Shown: positions 11,900 through 24,859, counted from the stretch's first letter. The stretch: 64,000 nt of DNA from Misgurnus anguillicaudatus (GCF_027580225.2 NC_073354.2:8966001-9030000), one strand, 5' to 3'. Numbers and translations are program-made. The notes: generated by a model not told the origin, from the letters alone.

Positions 11900-12540
11900 A
11901 CACCAAGGGTGTCACGATTTCGAAATCGAAATTAAGTCACAACCTCGAACTTTGAATTAAAAAAATGGAATCGTCTATGCTGTCACGCCCCCATGTCACA
12001 TCCGGTCTGCTTGCCAAGTGGAAAAAAAACACACATGTTCAGTGCTGCGAGTCAACCTCCTCTAACTTGCTAGCTACAGCTAGTTAAAAGATAGCATGGC
12101 AGATGCAGGAGACACAATGCAAGCTGCTCTTTACATGGGAAACAAAAAACAGCAAGCGCCTCACGCAGGTTGCTCAAACAACAAAATCACCTGCTAATTT
12201 ACTTTAAATTTGCAAGAACTATAGGCTAATACTAAACTAATACCTAGTTAAGGCAGTAGGGTTTCCCAGCTTAGGCGGGCTGCCCGAACTGAAAAGTGCT
12301 GGATTGAGAAATAGCCAATATCTTGCCTCATTGTTTCGCCCCCAAGCCATCACTGATATCAGTTGCCTTCCCTTGCAAAAAGCGCATTGGATGTTTGCGT
12401 TAACACGAACCTGAAGACATCTCACTGGGCGAGATTGTAGTTTATATTTTTCATAATTTGTGACGTGCACACCACCGCAGGGCGCACTCCACCACCACGG
12501 TGGTGCGGTGATCATTACAACCCTCACAGCCCTAACAAAC
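11900..12540. mobile_element. hAT fragments (GGGTGTCACGATTTCG and CACAGCCCTA ends)
   Basis: Near 11908 a TIR-like GGGTGTCACGATTTCGAAAT begins a truncated element. A second ends at about 12535 with CAACCCTCACAGCCCTA and carries CCACCACGGTGGTG. The part at 12300-12375 is repeated in inverted orientation at about 15373-15455 (shared GGCAACTGATATCAGTGATG). Confidence 0.5.
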
Positions 12541-12956
12541 ACTGAAAACTTCAGTCCATATAAAGTCACGAGTCATTTCTAGTATCTCTCTTGTCTTTTT
12601 TAGTCAGAAGACATTTTTTATGGGAGACAATAATGCAACAAACATTATGACCATTGCATAACAGCTGTTGATGTCCAATAATTTACTCGCATCACCACAA
12701 ATGCACACACACAAGCACATCTGGGTCTAAACAGTTCAGACTGATTTACAGAGTCACAATCCTGTAAGTCTAATAACTTTCCTCTTCTACAATAAGAAGA
12801 CCACAAGAGCGTAATAAGAGCAGAAATAACAAAGGTTTATTTTGCTTTACAGTGGGAATTCTCAAAGAGGAATTTCAACAGCATTTCACCGAATTGTTGT
12901 TTTCAAATCTGCATAATATTACATTTATTTAATGTTAGAGAAATAAAGCTGTTCAT

Positions 12957-13632
12957 TAGGGATGGGCAATATAAACGATATGCAATATAAACGATAGAAA
13001 ATTGGCATACGATAGAGATTTTAAATCTATTGCACTATCGCGATAATGCGTGTTGATGACACAATCTACCCGCGAACTTTAGAGCCACGAGCTGCAGCCG
13101 AATAAACATGGATGAAAGCGTCAGCGAAACAGAGGAACTCGTGAAAAAGACAGATGCAACATCTATTTTTTGGATTTAAGCCATAAGTTACATAAGTTAA
13201 CTGCTGCTCCATGTGCGAAATTGGCATTATGGTCTAGTAATTGTGAAACATGCAATATATACTGTATATATGCAGTATAGTCCCCACAAGCATTTAAAGT
13301 GTTTAGTGTTATAAAAATAATTAACTGTGTTTTTAGCAGATAGATCTTGTCGGCTTTATCATTTTAAAAGTAGATCACCACACAAAAAAGTCTGGACATC
13401 CCTGCTGTAGAGTGTGTCAGGCAAAAGTTCCAGCTAAGAGAGGTAACAAGACTAATCTGGCCATAACGGTTTACTTTTACTTACTTTTTTAGCAGTTTGG
13501 CTTTTGTAAGGGTCTATATAACCTGTTCTGAAACAAGTATATTGAAATTATTATATCGCAATACATATCGCTATCGCAAGAGGCTGCAATGTATAATGCA
13601 ATATGGATTTTAGGCCATATCGCCCATCCCTA
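12957..13632. mobile_element. Non-autonomous hAT element, TSD CTGTTCAT
   Basis: The ends are TAGGGATGGGCAATAT and, reverse complemented, TAGGGATGGGCGATAT. The exact 8-bp duplication CTGTTCAT is at 12949-12956 and 13633-13640. The interior includes several ATATCG/CGATAT motifs, and no transposase frame remains. Confidence 0.87.
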
Positions 13633-13955
13633 CTGTTCATCCATCGAGATCTGTTAGGACAGTTACACGACCTTGAAATCAAGACAAATTCTGAATTTTA
13701 GTCATATTAAACCAAAACATCATAAGAAATGCTGGCTGCCATGTTAAAGATAAATCATTACTGGTGTGCAGGAGTAAGACAGTACTGATGTAATACTGCA
13801 GAAAAATCATCAACTATTAGCAGCTTTTAACACACACAGACAGGATAAAACACGCAAGTAATCTCTGCATGCGCCAATATGACCACAGTCCTCCTGTGAC
13901 GCCAATATAACCTCAGAAAGTCATTACCCACAGTCTACCGCAGTATACTACTGCA

Positions 13956-13961
<6 letters not shown>

Positions 13962-14030
<69 letters not shown>

Positions 14031-14040
14031 AAGAGAGAGA
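13962..14040. repeat. (GA)n microsatellite
   Basis: About 78 bp of almost perfect GA dinucleotides with a few GAAAGA interruptions toward the right. The Ser/Leu-rich frames over it are artefacts of the repeat. Confidence 0.97.
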
Positions 14041-14147
14041 CATGGAGACAGACAACACCTAACACCCACCAACTTACATAATAACATGTTAATAAAACAC
14101 TTAACACACGACTGGACAAAAAAGGTCAAATAACTTTGTGTGTGGAC

Positions 14148-14696
14148 TAGGGATGTTAAGAATTAAACGATCTTTGATTAATTGTCGATAAGAATTAAAT
14201 CAATAAAACTTAACGAGAAATCTTCAACTCTGACAAGAAACTGTAAAATGTAAACTGTAACTGACTGTCGTTACATTCTGAACAACTAAAAAAATAACAC
14301 TTGATGATAATAAAACATTTATTTTGACATGTCATGGACGCATGGACTTACATGCGACTGTTGCAGAGTGCCCACGTGAAGTGGATTTATACATTGTTAG
14401 TCATTATGTTTCATTATAAATTGATGATTTTATCAAAACACCAACTACATTGACTCATTTAACAATCCCACTAGCATGTTATTTAGACAAAATAATCTAA
14501 TTATTTGCGCGAGGAAGCTGGCGTTTTTACACACACTTTAATGTCATTGGCTATATGGTATATGCCACTGCAGTAAAGGCTTATTGCACTGTTAAGCAAT
14601 AATAAGCTTATTGCGTACTGTTAATGATTATTCGATAGATTCATCGTTAATTTAAACGATCATCAATATGGGAAATTGCATAAATTGACATCCCTA
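14148..14696. mobile_element. Non-autonomous hAT element, TSD GTGTGGAC
   Basis: The ends are TAGGGATGTTAAGAATT and, reverse complemented, TAGGGATGTCAATTTATG. The exact 8-bp duplication GTGTGGAC is at 14140-14147 and 14697-14704. A truncated, inverted relative is visible at 20733-20990. Confidence 0.85.
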
Positions 14697-15179
14697 GTGT
14701 GGACGCTAATAAAGTTATCGTTATAGTAAATGCTAAAGTGTGAACGGTCCTTAATGCTTTCATATAAGATGAATCCTACTATACTGTTTGTTTACTATGA
14801 GATAATCTGACCAGTTCGTGCTGTTATTCAGTAAAATTTATGAAGAAAATTAGTTATTAAAGACTAATACAGTGAGTGTGGGAATTTCAGCCCACCCAAG
14901 ATCATGAGCCTAAAACCAGACATACATTTTTCCACAAATGACAAAAGTCCACAAAGACACTTTTGTGTGTGTGTGTCTGAGGAAAACACAGATGAGGTCA
15001 AACCTGATCATCTAATGACTGTGGGAACACACACACGCACACTCACACATGAGGGCATTTCCCTTAGGCATCACAATGAGACACAAAAAAATCTTTCTAT
15101 AAGATGCACAACAGTGAGATATTTGACGACATTATGTTTGACAAAAATCCAAGTTGTTTTATTTTTAATGTGATACCTT

Positions 15180-15470
15180 GGGCTGTGACAGTTGCCATAA
15201 ACACAGCACAACCACGGTGGTGAAGTGCGAGCCGCAGTGGTGAAGAAGTGGGAACTGCGGTGTTGTGCACGTAACAAAAAATGGAAAATATTAATTACAA
15301 TCTCACACAGCAAGATGTCTTCAAGTTTGTGTGAACGCAAACGGCCAGCAGACTCAGAGTAAGTGGACTATCTGCAAGGAGAGGCAACTGATATCAGTGA
15401 TGATGACCCGCTGCTTGGGGACGGAACAATGAGGCAAGATATTCTTTCTTGGTCACTCAAGGTTGCGAAA
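15180..15470. mobile_element. Truncated hAT fragment (GGGCTGTGACAGTTGCC end)
   Basis: It begins GGGCTGTGACAGTTGCC, carries CCACGGTGGTGAAG, and its distal part is the inverted counterpart of 12300-12375. It is related to the 5769-7425 element by its terminal sequence. Confidence 0.5.
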
Positions 15471-15988
15471 AAGCAATCTGCGCTACCAACGCACCATCTG
15501 AATGCGTTTTAGTGCGGCTGGAAATATTATAACCCCAAAAAGATTTCTCACTTGAACCAAGTGTTTTATGGATGGAAGTGCTACAGCACGCACATAGGCG
15601 CCGATCCCGTGGGTGCTAAGGGGCTGGGCTCGTGCACCCACCAAAATGGCCAAGCACATGTGCTCATTTGCTTCACATTTCGCATATAAAACCATGTGGA
15701 AAACGTGACTGTGCCGTTTTCCTCCTTTTCAAAGTGCGTGGCCGCTCCAGAGCGTCTGTCGTTGCTAAATAACCTAAGAATTGCTTGAAGTTGTGACAAG
15801 TACTAACCAGCAGAAAAAGAATCTGGCGCCTGTGAACATGCACGTTTGTTAAGAAACACATCTGATCATCGTTTACATTTTTATATTTTAAAATATATGT
15901 ATGCATTATAAATAAGCCTATGCATCAATGCATGCATCAATGCACATACGCGCATGCATTCTGTTAATGTATATAGTGTAATCTATGT

Positions 15989-16055
15989 ATAGTACCAGTC
16001 AAACGTTAGAAGACACTTTCAATTTGTGTCCAAACTTTTGATTGGAACTGTAAAG
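15989..16055. mobile_element. Tc1/mariner-like solo inverted-repeat relic
   Basis: AGTACCAGTCAAACGTT and TGTGTCCAAACTTTTGATTG sit close together as the two arms of a Tc1-type terminal repeat (canonical form: CCAGTCAAAAGTTTGGACAC). The element has lost everything between the ends. Confidence 0.6.
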
Positions 16056-16294
16056 TACAGTACTGTTACTGTAGTATATATGTGTAAGAATCAGTGGTGC
16101 GCGGGTCAATGTATAAACATCCGCACCCGACCGACGTTTTCAACTAACCCCCCCGCACCCGCATTTTTTAAAAGTAGTAATTGTTTTAAATAGTTAATTG
16201 GCATCTTTATTTTAAACTAAACTAAATTGTTTTTGGTCTTGCATACCAGCTGTTGGGCACTCCCAAAAACACATATTAACCTTTCTAATAGCAT

Positions 16295-16400
16295 AATACA
16301 GGCACTTTAAAGTAGGTGGAGTCCGGCAAGGTCATGTGTTTGATTCTCAGGGAACAAACGCAGCATAAGAGTGCAGCAGTTTAAAAGCTCAGGCTGATGT
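16295..16400. repeat. tRNA-derived SINE-like fragment
   Basis: GGCAAGGTCATGTGTTTGATTCTCAG resembles a degenerate B box (GGTTCGATTCC) as found in cyprinid tRNA-derived repeats; the A box is not recognisable. It is too decayed to be a functional tRNA. Confidence 0.35.
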
Positions 16401-17907
16401 GAAACAACGAAAGAAAGGTTTGCACTGCTGCCCATCCTGGTGCTCGAGGTTGCTATGGAGACCGGCAGTTCCTGGTTACGCACGCAGTTCATCGTGTCAA
16501 CTCAGCAGCAATAAAAGAAGGTCAAAGAGAGAAAGAGAGAGAAGCATGAACACAAAGAGAATGAGAGAGAGAAAGAGTGAGAGTGAGAAAGAGATGTGAT
16601 GTCTTTGATAGCAGCCGGTGGAGGGGAACAAATTGCCCTCAATTAAGAGTTTTAAATAAACTGGAGCAACCCTGAATGTACTGTACTTTAGTGAATTAAT
16701 GAATTATTCATGAAGCGCTTTAAAACAGGCACATGTCTAAACATAACATGATGTTGAAAAAAGTATTTCACAGCCAGGAGCTGAGGGAAACCTGAACGAA
16801 TCACTGCTCTGCATATACTGACACAAGCACACTACAGGAAGAGCATCAAAACTCTCAGTAGTGGATTTTCCATCCAAACATGACAAAAAAAGAACAAGCA
16901 AATGTGAATTAGGTGCGTTTCCGTCAAGTTGGCCGAGCAAATGATGGAGGTATTGGTAACCAACAGTAAATAAAACAAAGAACTAAAAAAAAAAATGGAG
17001 ACAGGACTTAAGTAGTACACCAGACAGCTGGGCTGACCTCTCTGAACATCTTCAGGTTAACATTGACAGAAACTGTACAAATGTCGATTTTATCATCCAA
17101 TCACACACAAACACAACTCGTTACATCACACCATCATCACTTCAGCTTCACAACCGAGTGTTTGTGATAACCAGACAAATGTTTCCAGCTGTTTGGATAG
17201 AGAAAGATCTGATGTAACTGTAGATTGGATCTGGACTAAATATGACATCATGCATTTCCACCCATCCAATCCAGACAAAAAGGACACAGAACACATGTGG
17301 ATCCTAGTGCTCAGGGTTTGACCGCCTACCTCCTGATGTTAATCTGAAACTACATTCGGCTCTAGAACACATTTTTTGCAAGCAACATTTAGAGTTGAAT
17401 TAGTTGTCTAATAGGTTTGATTAGAAGTTGACTAGCATTAAATTAGTTCTTTTAAGTGCTTACATGAGCATGAACAAAACTCACACAGAAATGCTGTCAC
17501 TAAATTACAGACAGACACATTTATCGCCACTGGCTGTTGTCCTCTAAAGGTCGTGCCAAAAGCAATTCAAGAACACAGTGGTGCAATTAGCCAATCAGAG
17601 AACCTGATCATGTGACATTTAGAGCCCATGATCAAAGAAAACAGTAAATAGGTGAAGAAAATAACGTCGTCTTTATAACACTGCTGAGTTAAGATGAACA
17701 TTAAATTTGATTTGTTAATGAGGTCAGAATCACACAAAAAAAAAATCCTATGAAAAACTGCTAAAAACTGATGGCCTATGTAATCTTTACTGCCATCTGT
17801 CCAAACAGATTTGTATTTTTGGGTGCAGAATAAATCTCTGTTCAAAATGGTCATAGCATCCCTCTGCTGTTCCATCTGATTAGGAGATTACACAGTAAAC
17901 CAACACG

Positions 17908-17932
17908 AGAGGGAGAGGGAGAGGGAGGGAGA

Positions 17933-18026
<94 letters not shown>
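17908..18026. repeat. (GA)n microsatellite, ~120 bp
   Basis: A purine-only tract on the plus strand: GAGAGGGAGAGGGAGG variants, then about 90 bp of pure GA. It is the longest polypurine run in the window. Confidence 0.97.
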
Positions 18027-18030
<4 letters not shown>

Positions 18031-18112
18031 AGTAGCTGAAGTGGCTGGTTGCTGAAACCCCGCCCACCTAGCTTGACTGTAGTGACAGCAGTGGGAGTTC
18101 ACCTGTCACCAG

Positions 18113-18340
18113 TGTTGTTTTTGGCAGCCCTTTTAGTTTTAGTTTTAGTCTTATGGACGAAAATGCTTTTAGTTTTAGTCACATTTTAGTCACTTATAAA
18201 ATGTATCGTTTTAGTCAAGTTTTAGTTGACGAAAACACAAAAAGGTTTTAGTCAAATTTTAGTCAACAAAAACGCAAAAAGGTTTTAGTCAAGTTTAAGT
18301 CAATTTTATTAAAAAAGTATTTTTTAACCAATGAATTTAG
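18113..18340. repeat. TTTTAGTCAA-rich dispersed repeat
   Basis: The motifs TTTTAGTTTTAGTC and GTTTTAGTCAA(G/A)TTTTAGT recur irregularly over about 200 bp, including two close copies of an AAACGCAAAAAGGTTTTAGTC-like unit. It looks like a degenerate DNA-transposon end, but I cannot name the family. Confidence 0.5.
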
Positions 18341-18442
18341 GTGAAAAAGTGTGGTGTATTTAATACAATTAAAATGTGCATTAAGGTTGTCCCTGAGGGC
18401 TTGCCGTTGTTTAAGTCGGTGTGCCTTCTGCGCATGTCATAA

Positions 18443-18932
18443 TAGTGTTGGGCGATATGCCCCATTTTGAGATCGTCCTATCGTCAGCCTGTGAGATCGG
18501 CAATACACGATAGGGGCAGTAGTTTTCTAATTGTTTTATTTCTTAATTTTTTACTCATTATAACAAGTCACTTGATTGGTGGACAAAAAAAGAACAAGAG
18601 CAACACCGTCATGACCGCAACCTTCTTAAAACTAATGCCATTAATGCGAGCGCGTCATTAAAACCCTAACCATGATTACTTAATAACTGTAAAAAACATG
18701 CATTTGCGCACGCGCACATACAAACAATTCAATGAATGCATTTGTTTGGTGCTGTTGCAGAAGGCTACACGTGTCAAGCAGTTGTGCTCTCAGATGTGCC
18801 TTTTTAAACACATCGGTCCAGCGGAACGCGATCACATTTTAAACAGAATCATATTTTAAACACGAGGGATGGTGTTGCTACAACTCCTTGAAATGCATAT
18901 CATAAACGGGATTAATACCTAGTGATCTGACT
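18443..18932. mobile_element. Truncated, inverted copy of the 4623-5628 hAT family
   Basis: It starts TAGTGTTGGGCGATATG and then follows the reverse complement of the right half of 4623-5628 (shared landmarks: CAACACCGTCATGACCGCAAC and TTGAAATGCATATCATAAACGG) until CCTAGTGATCTGACT, where similarity stops. Only one terminus remains. Confidence 0.75.
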
Positions 18933-19425
18933 GGCTTTATTAAAGAATGCGCTAGATGGGTAAAATTGTTCTAATAAACAGAAAAACATCCTCACGATTA
19001 CCCGATTTCAGGATGTAAAGTTTGGCAGGTTTTAATCTAGTTAGCAATCAAGTATACAGTCAAGAAGATCAGCCAGGACGACTCCACAAACATTTCTGAT
19101 ATAAACAGGCATGTGTAAGGGCAGCCAGAAACAGGATCCCTAAGAACGACACAGAGACTTCCCGCAAAGTTTACTGGCAGTAGATGAAGCCAACAGAAGA
19201 TGAATTCTTTCCCAACAGACTAGAAAATGACATTCAGATTGTGTCACATCCGGTATCATTCAGGACAGATGTGTAGACTCTTAAAGGACACTTACAGAAA
19301 AATGAAATTTAGTTTTGATGGAATTTGTACTCTCTGTGTTCACGTTGGATTGTGTGCAGCCAATCAGCTTAAACTAAATATTATGTGACGCCTCCCTTCG
19401 GTGCCGCAGCCAATGAGCTGTGAGG

Positions 19426-20636
19426 TAGGGGTGCACGATTCAGAAAATTTCACGATCCGATTCGATTCCGATTTTTAGGCTCAAGATTCGATTCAGAATC
19501 GATTTTCGATTCAAAAACGATTCACAGTATGTAAATGTAGTTTACTTTTTCCTATGTGACTGATTGTAGAAGATATACAATAAAAAAAGAAACACAACAA
19601 ATTAAATGTAGTTTGATATTACTTTTTGTCTTTATGCAAAAATAAAAACTGTTATGAAGCAATTAGATGACCCCTTTTATCAAACTCTATTAAATACAAT
19701 AATATAGTATATTAATGATAGACAGTGCAGGTCTATAGATTATAAATGTAATAAAGGTGTTATAATGATTATTATTTCTATTAGATAGAGCAGAAGCAGG
19801 AAAAGTGCCTCTCTTTCTATTTCTCTCTTGTCTATTAAAAAAAAAGCTAAATCCACTCATTATTTCAGATTCAAAAGTCTACTTGCTGTCCCAGTGACAG
19901 GGGATTTTACATTACAGCTTTGCGTTTTGTAAATATTGAGTCAGCTTGAGCTTTTCTCGTTCATTGCAATAGGTTTTAGAAAATATATGGTTTATTAATA
20001 ATAATAGAAAAGAGCTAGCTTTAGCGCGGTAGTGCTTACGGCCACTCTCCGTTCGACTCGGGTTTTACACAATATTAATCAGACTCGGGACCCGGAGTAA
20101 TTAACTATGACTGACCCGGACCAGACTGACCATTTCAAATACAAACCCGGAACCATATGGGCCGCGGGTGCTCCGTGAAGTCCTCTAATGGTAAAACTTT
20201 TCTCAAGTTCAGAAAAATAAAGGATACAATGTGACACGAGCTTGTTCGCGTAGCATCCCAATTCATTGAGAAACAGAGCACGTGAACGCACACCGAACTC
20301 ATTATGTCGCACACAAAATGTCATTATTAAAGAGTGTCATCATCACGGAAAAACAAAAAAGACAACATTTGATGCCAGATTTACTTGGGCACTTGTTAAC
20401 CTGTGCAGCGCTGCACAGCAATGTGTGGGGAAACACTGTGACAAGAGTGTGCAGGCGTCAGTGTGACTTCGACGCGCCATCTATGGGAATACTGAGATAA
20501 ATTCATTTCAGGACGATAGTAACACGACGTTAAAAAAATATATATGAATCGATTTTTGGAATTCTATGAATCGATTCTGAATCGGCAATGCTTGAATCGC
20601 GATTCAAATGTGAATCGATTTTTTTGCACACCCCTA
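19426..20636. mobile_element. Non-autonomous hAT element, TSD CTGTGAGG
   Basis: The ends are TAGGGGTGCACGATTC and, reverse complemented, TAGGGGTGTGCAAAAA. The exact 8-bp duplication CTGTGAGG is at 19418-19425 and 20637-20644. Both subterminal regions are dense in GATTCGATT/AATCGATT motifs, the pattern of repeated transposase-binding sites. The two overlapping 66-72-residue frames inside are not recognisable as transposase. Confidence 0.88.
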
Positions 20637-20732
20637 CTGTGAGGTCAAAGTCAAAAGTTGTTTGGATAAAAAAAATCTTTTCACTTTTATGAACAACACT
20701 GGCCACTGTAAACAGCCAAACCTTCAGGCTAG

Positions 20733-20990
20733 GGATTTAAACAATTTACTATATTCTGAGATCGTTTAAATTAACAATCAATCAATCATATAATTGTTAC
20801 CTGTAATATTGCAATAAGCCTTTACTGCAGTGGTATACAGCCAGTGACATAAAAGTGTGCTGAAAAAGGCCAGCTTTCTCACACGAATTAAAAGATTTTA
20901 TTTTGTCTAAATAACATTCTAGTGGGATTGTAATATGAGTCAATGTAAATGTTGTTTTGATAAAATCGTCAACTTATCGTGTAATGAAAT
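20733..20990. mobile_element. Truncated inverted relative of the 14148-14696 hAT element
   Basis: It starts TAGGGATTTAAACAATTTAC and shares, in reverse orientation, the GCAATAAGCCTTTACTGCAG and TAACATTCTAGTGGGATTG landmarks of the 14148 element. The other terminus is missing. Confidence 0.65.
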
Positions 20991-21649
20991 ATGACGAGTA
21001 ATAGGCCAGTTTACACCCAACTTTTTTACATCTAGCTGGTGCAATTGGCTCCTGATGTTCGATTTCTAGACAAACACTGTATTGGAGATTTTTCCATAGG
21101 GAAAAATCAACCGAAGTCATTCAGAATGATTAGAGAAGCTTTCCTGAACTCACAAGTGCACAGCGAGTACAAAAATGAATCCGGTGTGTTAACTGGCAGT
21201 ACAGAGTAAAATCCCTGCACAGGACACAGAGATCTGCTTGTATCCCACCAAGTTCCTCATTCAAATCCAAACAATCACTCAGATTTTAAGAGTAACACAC
21301 TTTATCCGAATGATTTCTCCTGGAGTTTAGGTGACAGCTTTAGTCACTAAATTGGCCTCCTGCAGATAAGCTGTTTTTAACTATGTTTGGAAACATGCCA
21401 AACCCCAGACTGTATTCGCAGCGCACACACACAGCTTTTGTCAAGAATGAGTAATTTACACAGGTTTTAACATTATTTATTCATGACTAATAATCTACAC
21501 GCAAACTTGGAAGTTGAAACAAAGAAATAAAATAAGTCATCTGTAACATTGTAACATCTCATTCTAAATAGGCCTATGCAATACACTATAAATATGCCAA
21601 TAAAAAATATTATTTCTTAACGAATTAAATTAAGATAATACATTCTGAA

Positions 21650-22385
21650 TTAAAGCTGCGGTCGGCAACTTATTTAATCATATTTTTTGATCATATTCAC
21701 TGAAACCAATTAGACTGTTTAAGAAAAAACCCCGCGCTTCTAGCTCCACCTGGAGCCTGTTATTTGTTTTGCAAAAATCCACCGCTCCCGGTTCATTTGG
21801 TCCAATCAGCGCAGGCTGGTTCATTTGGTCCAATCAGCGCAGGGCTGTGTAAAATCTGCCTGTCAAATCACAGTACCTGCACGCGCCACAGATCCCCATC
21901 CCCCTCGCGCGTTACAATATCACGTGCATCCGCCTGAATTCATAGTTGTTTTGGTTTGAACAGCGTGATGGCGGAGAGAACTTTCAGTAACAAACTTCCG
22001 ATTTCTCGGTTAACAACTAGAGCTAGTAAAACAACCAATTAAAAGAGGGAAACAAAGATAGAAAGCGACTGTGACCGTATAAAAACTAGGATCAATATCG
22101 GACCGGCATTTGAAAGGAATCTACGAGATTTCAAGCTGGAGGCAGAGCTTGCCACATTTCTTCTCAACAGGTAATTGTGCTTTATCAACCATTGATTGTA
22201 TTTCGGAGTGTTATGTAAGTAATCTAAGTATTCTTGCTAAGTATGCGTTCACAATAATACTTTTGCACACGCGCTGACGAGAACGTGCTCTGAGGGAGGT
22301 TGCTCGGAGGTAATGGGGGAGGGACATGAAATTGTAAACATTTGGAAACTGCTCAATCCTCCAGAGTTGCCGACGGCAGCTTTAA
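21650..22385. mobile_element. TTAA-flanked element (TTAAAGCTGC(G)GTCGGCAACT ends)
   Basis: The left end TTAAAGCTGCGGTCGGCAAC and the right end GTTGCCGACGGCAGCTTTAA are inverted repeats with TTAA at both edges, as expected for piggyBac/Kolobok-type target duplication. An internal 28-bp unit is tandemly duplicated (starts 21790 and 21818), each copy containing CCAATCAGCGC. There is no coding capacity. Confidence 0.7.
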
Positions 22386-22633
22386 GATGGGTATTTGGCA
22401 ATAACGAAATTAAGAGAAAGGCTCCGTGGGATTTGCGTCGGCACTTCTCTCCATTACTGCTAACATTAGTCTATATCCTTTGTCTAAATTATGTATTTAA
22501 GACTCAATTAATATTTAGTTATACATTGAAAAACCTTTACTCACCAAGATTAGGCTACATGTTTTTGATTAGGAAAATTATTAAATAAATGGCTTCAGCG
22601 CGGTCCTGCGCTACTGAACTTGACTGCTCATTT

Positions 22634-22765
22634 ACCTCACAAAGCCGGAGCGGAAGCCCGAGCCCGCCCCGAGCCCGTGTAAAATGTTAGAAATAAAGCC
22701 CGAACCCGCCCGAGCCCGTCGGGTTCCGACGGGTCCCGTCAGGTTCGGGCAAAGATCTTCAGCTC
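22634..22765. mobile_element. GC-rich hAT-type end (CCCGAACCCGCCCGAGCCCG)
   Basis: Runs of CCCGAGCCCG/CGGGTTC end at AAAGATCTTCAGCTCTAA, which looks like the terminus of a fish hAT family. The opposite end was not found. Confidence 0.4.
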
Positions 22766-23244
22766 TAAGCCGCATATGTCGAAAATTCAGTCAAAACCGT
22801 TCTATTTCATGATAAACAATCTGAAAACAGGGCTTTAAGTGTAAAATACCGAACTTGTCCTTTAAAGCGAACAGTTTAGCACTGGCTTTATGTATTTATT
22901 TATTTTATCAGATATGTACCGTACTATGGTCAACACCCGTTGTTTTATGGTGCTAAATATAAAAAAAACTGTTCTAATAATTCTGAAGCCTGTGTAAAAG
23001 AATTCTTGTTTTAACTAGTGGACTTTTATAAACTCTACTTCAAAAGTGATAGATAAAGTCTCTATGCATTTTTGCAGGGATTGATCAAAGAGATATGGCA
23101 CAAACATGCCTGCTTGGACAGAATCGTCTTGACTTGAGGTTGAATGTTTGCGGATGCAGAGCCTGGCGCAAAGTTTACAAAAATGCTGTACACACTGCCA
23201 TGCAAAATGGGGTGTTGCGGACTCAACGAGTATATAGCCCAATT

Positions 23245-23745
23245 TATAGTCATGCGTAAGTTCTACCGCGTAGCTACGGCGTAGGCTATCCGTAGCCTGT
23301 GCGTAGCTCTGCGTAGCCTGACGTGCACCTCGCAAAAATTTTAACAGCACGTCAGTTCTACGTGGACCGCAAGCGCTGTGATTGGTCCACCAGAACCCCT
23401 CCCGTCAGGTAAAAAAACTGCATCCTAGGTATTTCCGTTTGCGGCGGTGAAAACAAAGAATTGTGAGTGATTTAACTCAAACTGCAACAAAAGTCACTGT
23501 TTATTTACTTCCATCATTGCTGGTCCTCTCAAATCATACACAACAAGTTGCTGTTTCTTCTTCGTTTGTGGGTTAACTTGCCAAGCTTCTTCTTCTCTGA
23601 TGGTCGCGCTGCTACTGTGGTTACACGCGTGGATACTGCTTACCAGCGGTTTGCGCGTGTGGTTGCACGTCGACGTGGAGGACGACGCAAAAGTATAAAT
23701 GAAAACCGACGCAGAACCTACGCCGCAGGACCTACGCACAACTCT
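23245..23745. mobile_element. GCGTAG-rich inverted-repeat element
   Basis: The left part (ATGCGTAAGTTCTACCGCGTAG) and the right part (CTACGCCGCAGGACCTACGCAC) are diverged inverted repeats. GCGTAGC motifs recur near the left end. Length is about 500 bp and no target duplication is clear. Confidence 0.45.
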
Positions 23746-24859
23746 AACGAGCCCTTAACCGGCTGCTCCGCGATGACATCATGTTCGCCGTGTGCACTTA
23801 CTTATGTGGACGCGTTTTTGACAACCATCTAGACAACCCAAGAAACTGTAGCAACTTGCAACACTTAAAACCACACAGCAATGCCTTCGCATCATCATGG
23901 CAAACTGTTCTGTTTTTTTTTTTTTTAACATAAAAAACTGTTAACAATCATCAAAACAAATTATTCAAAAACAGAATTTATAGTCAGCCTTGTGCACCAT
24001 CAATGTTATAAGGCTGATTTGATCAGTTCATCTCAAGTAGATATTGTGTGATTCAGCAGCTTCATGTGTGTGATGTAGCGGGTTGTGTCTCTATAAAGGT
24101 ACGCTGATGTAACCCACAGCTTCAGTCTCTGAGTGAATGTTGTTCTAGCAACAGATATTCCCACAACCCTTCCGAATGGATAAGCAATCCCATCCCAGCA
24201 TGCCACAGAATTAAGAGGGCAGAGACAGAACAACAGGGTTCCAGTAGGAAGAACAACCTCAATATCCCACTGTGTTTCTCTGCCGTTTTATCTAACCACA
24301 TAATGCTGCAGTCAAGTGGTCTGCAAGTTCAAGCCCTATGTATCCTATAAAACAAAACATCTGCTTTTACAATCACAACTATAAGATAAGGGTAAACAGG
24401 AACCTTTATTTATTCCATTAGTAGTGTATCTGAATATCTCTCTATGATGAGAATTAAGTAAGGATGATGAACTCAACAGAGACAACAACTCTAGAGGGAA
24501 CATCAAGAAAAACAACTCAATACCTTTTACGCACGGCTTAACTTTACCCTGGAGAAAAGAACGCCCATATACATCCAACAAACAAACACCCTCATTTTAA
24601 AACTCATATAAAATGTACTTACCTAACAACAATAGCTGATAAAAATGCTTTGCCTTTAGATGGTTTTCCTTTTATATGCCATACATATTTAGGTCAACCA
24701 AATCCGTTAAACAATACAAACCATTTTCATCAGCAGATAAATGTCTTCAATAGTGAGGTTTGTCCAAGTAAAGGTCATAGTGTGTGATGCCGAGACATTG
24801 TAGGTGGTTGACAGGGTGTTGCTATGTGCTTGCTAAGCTTTTCTGAGTATTTTAAGTGT

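Noticed and set aside
13935..14129. Ser/Leu repeat frames over GA tracts (also 17851-18102, 45747-45956)
   Set aside because: Simple-sequence translations without flanking coding signal.
16295..16400. Functional tRNA gene
   Set aside because: Only a B-box-like motif is present. No A box, anticodon arm or acceptor pairing. It fits a SINE relic.
20266..20500. Possible transposase remnants inside the 19426-20636 hAT element
   Set aside because: Two overlapping 66-72-codon frames with no hAT dimerisation or zinc-finger motif that I can recognise.
19283..22866. A single very large TTAA element framed by TTAAAGGACA near 19285 and TGTCCTTTAA near 22860
   Set aside because: The two ends look partly complementary, but the intervening 3.5 kb is a patchwork of other elements and the pairing is short. 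The evidence is too weak to call.
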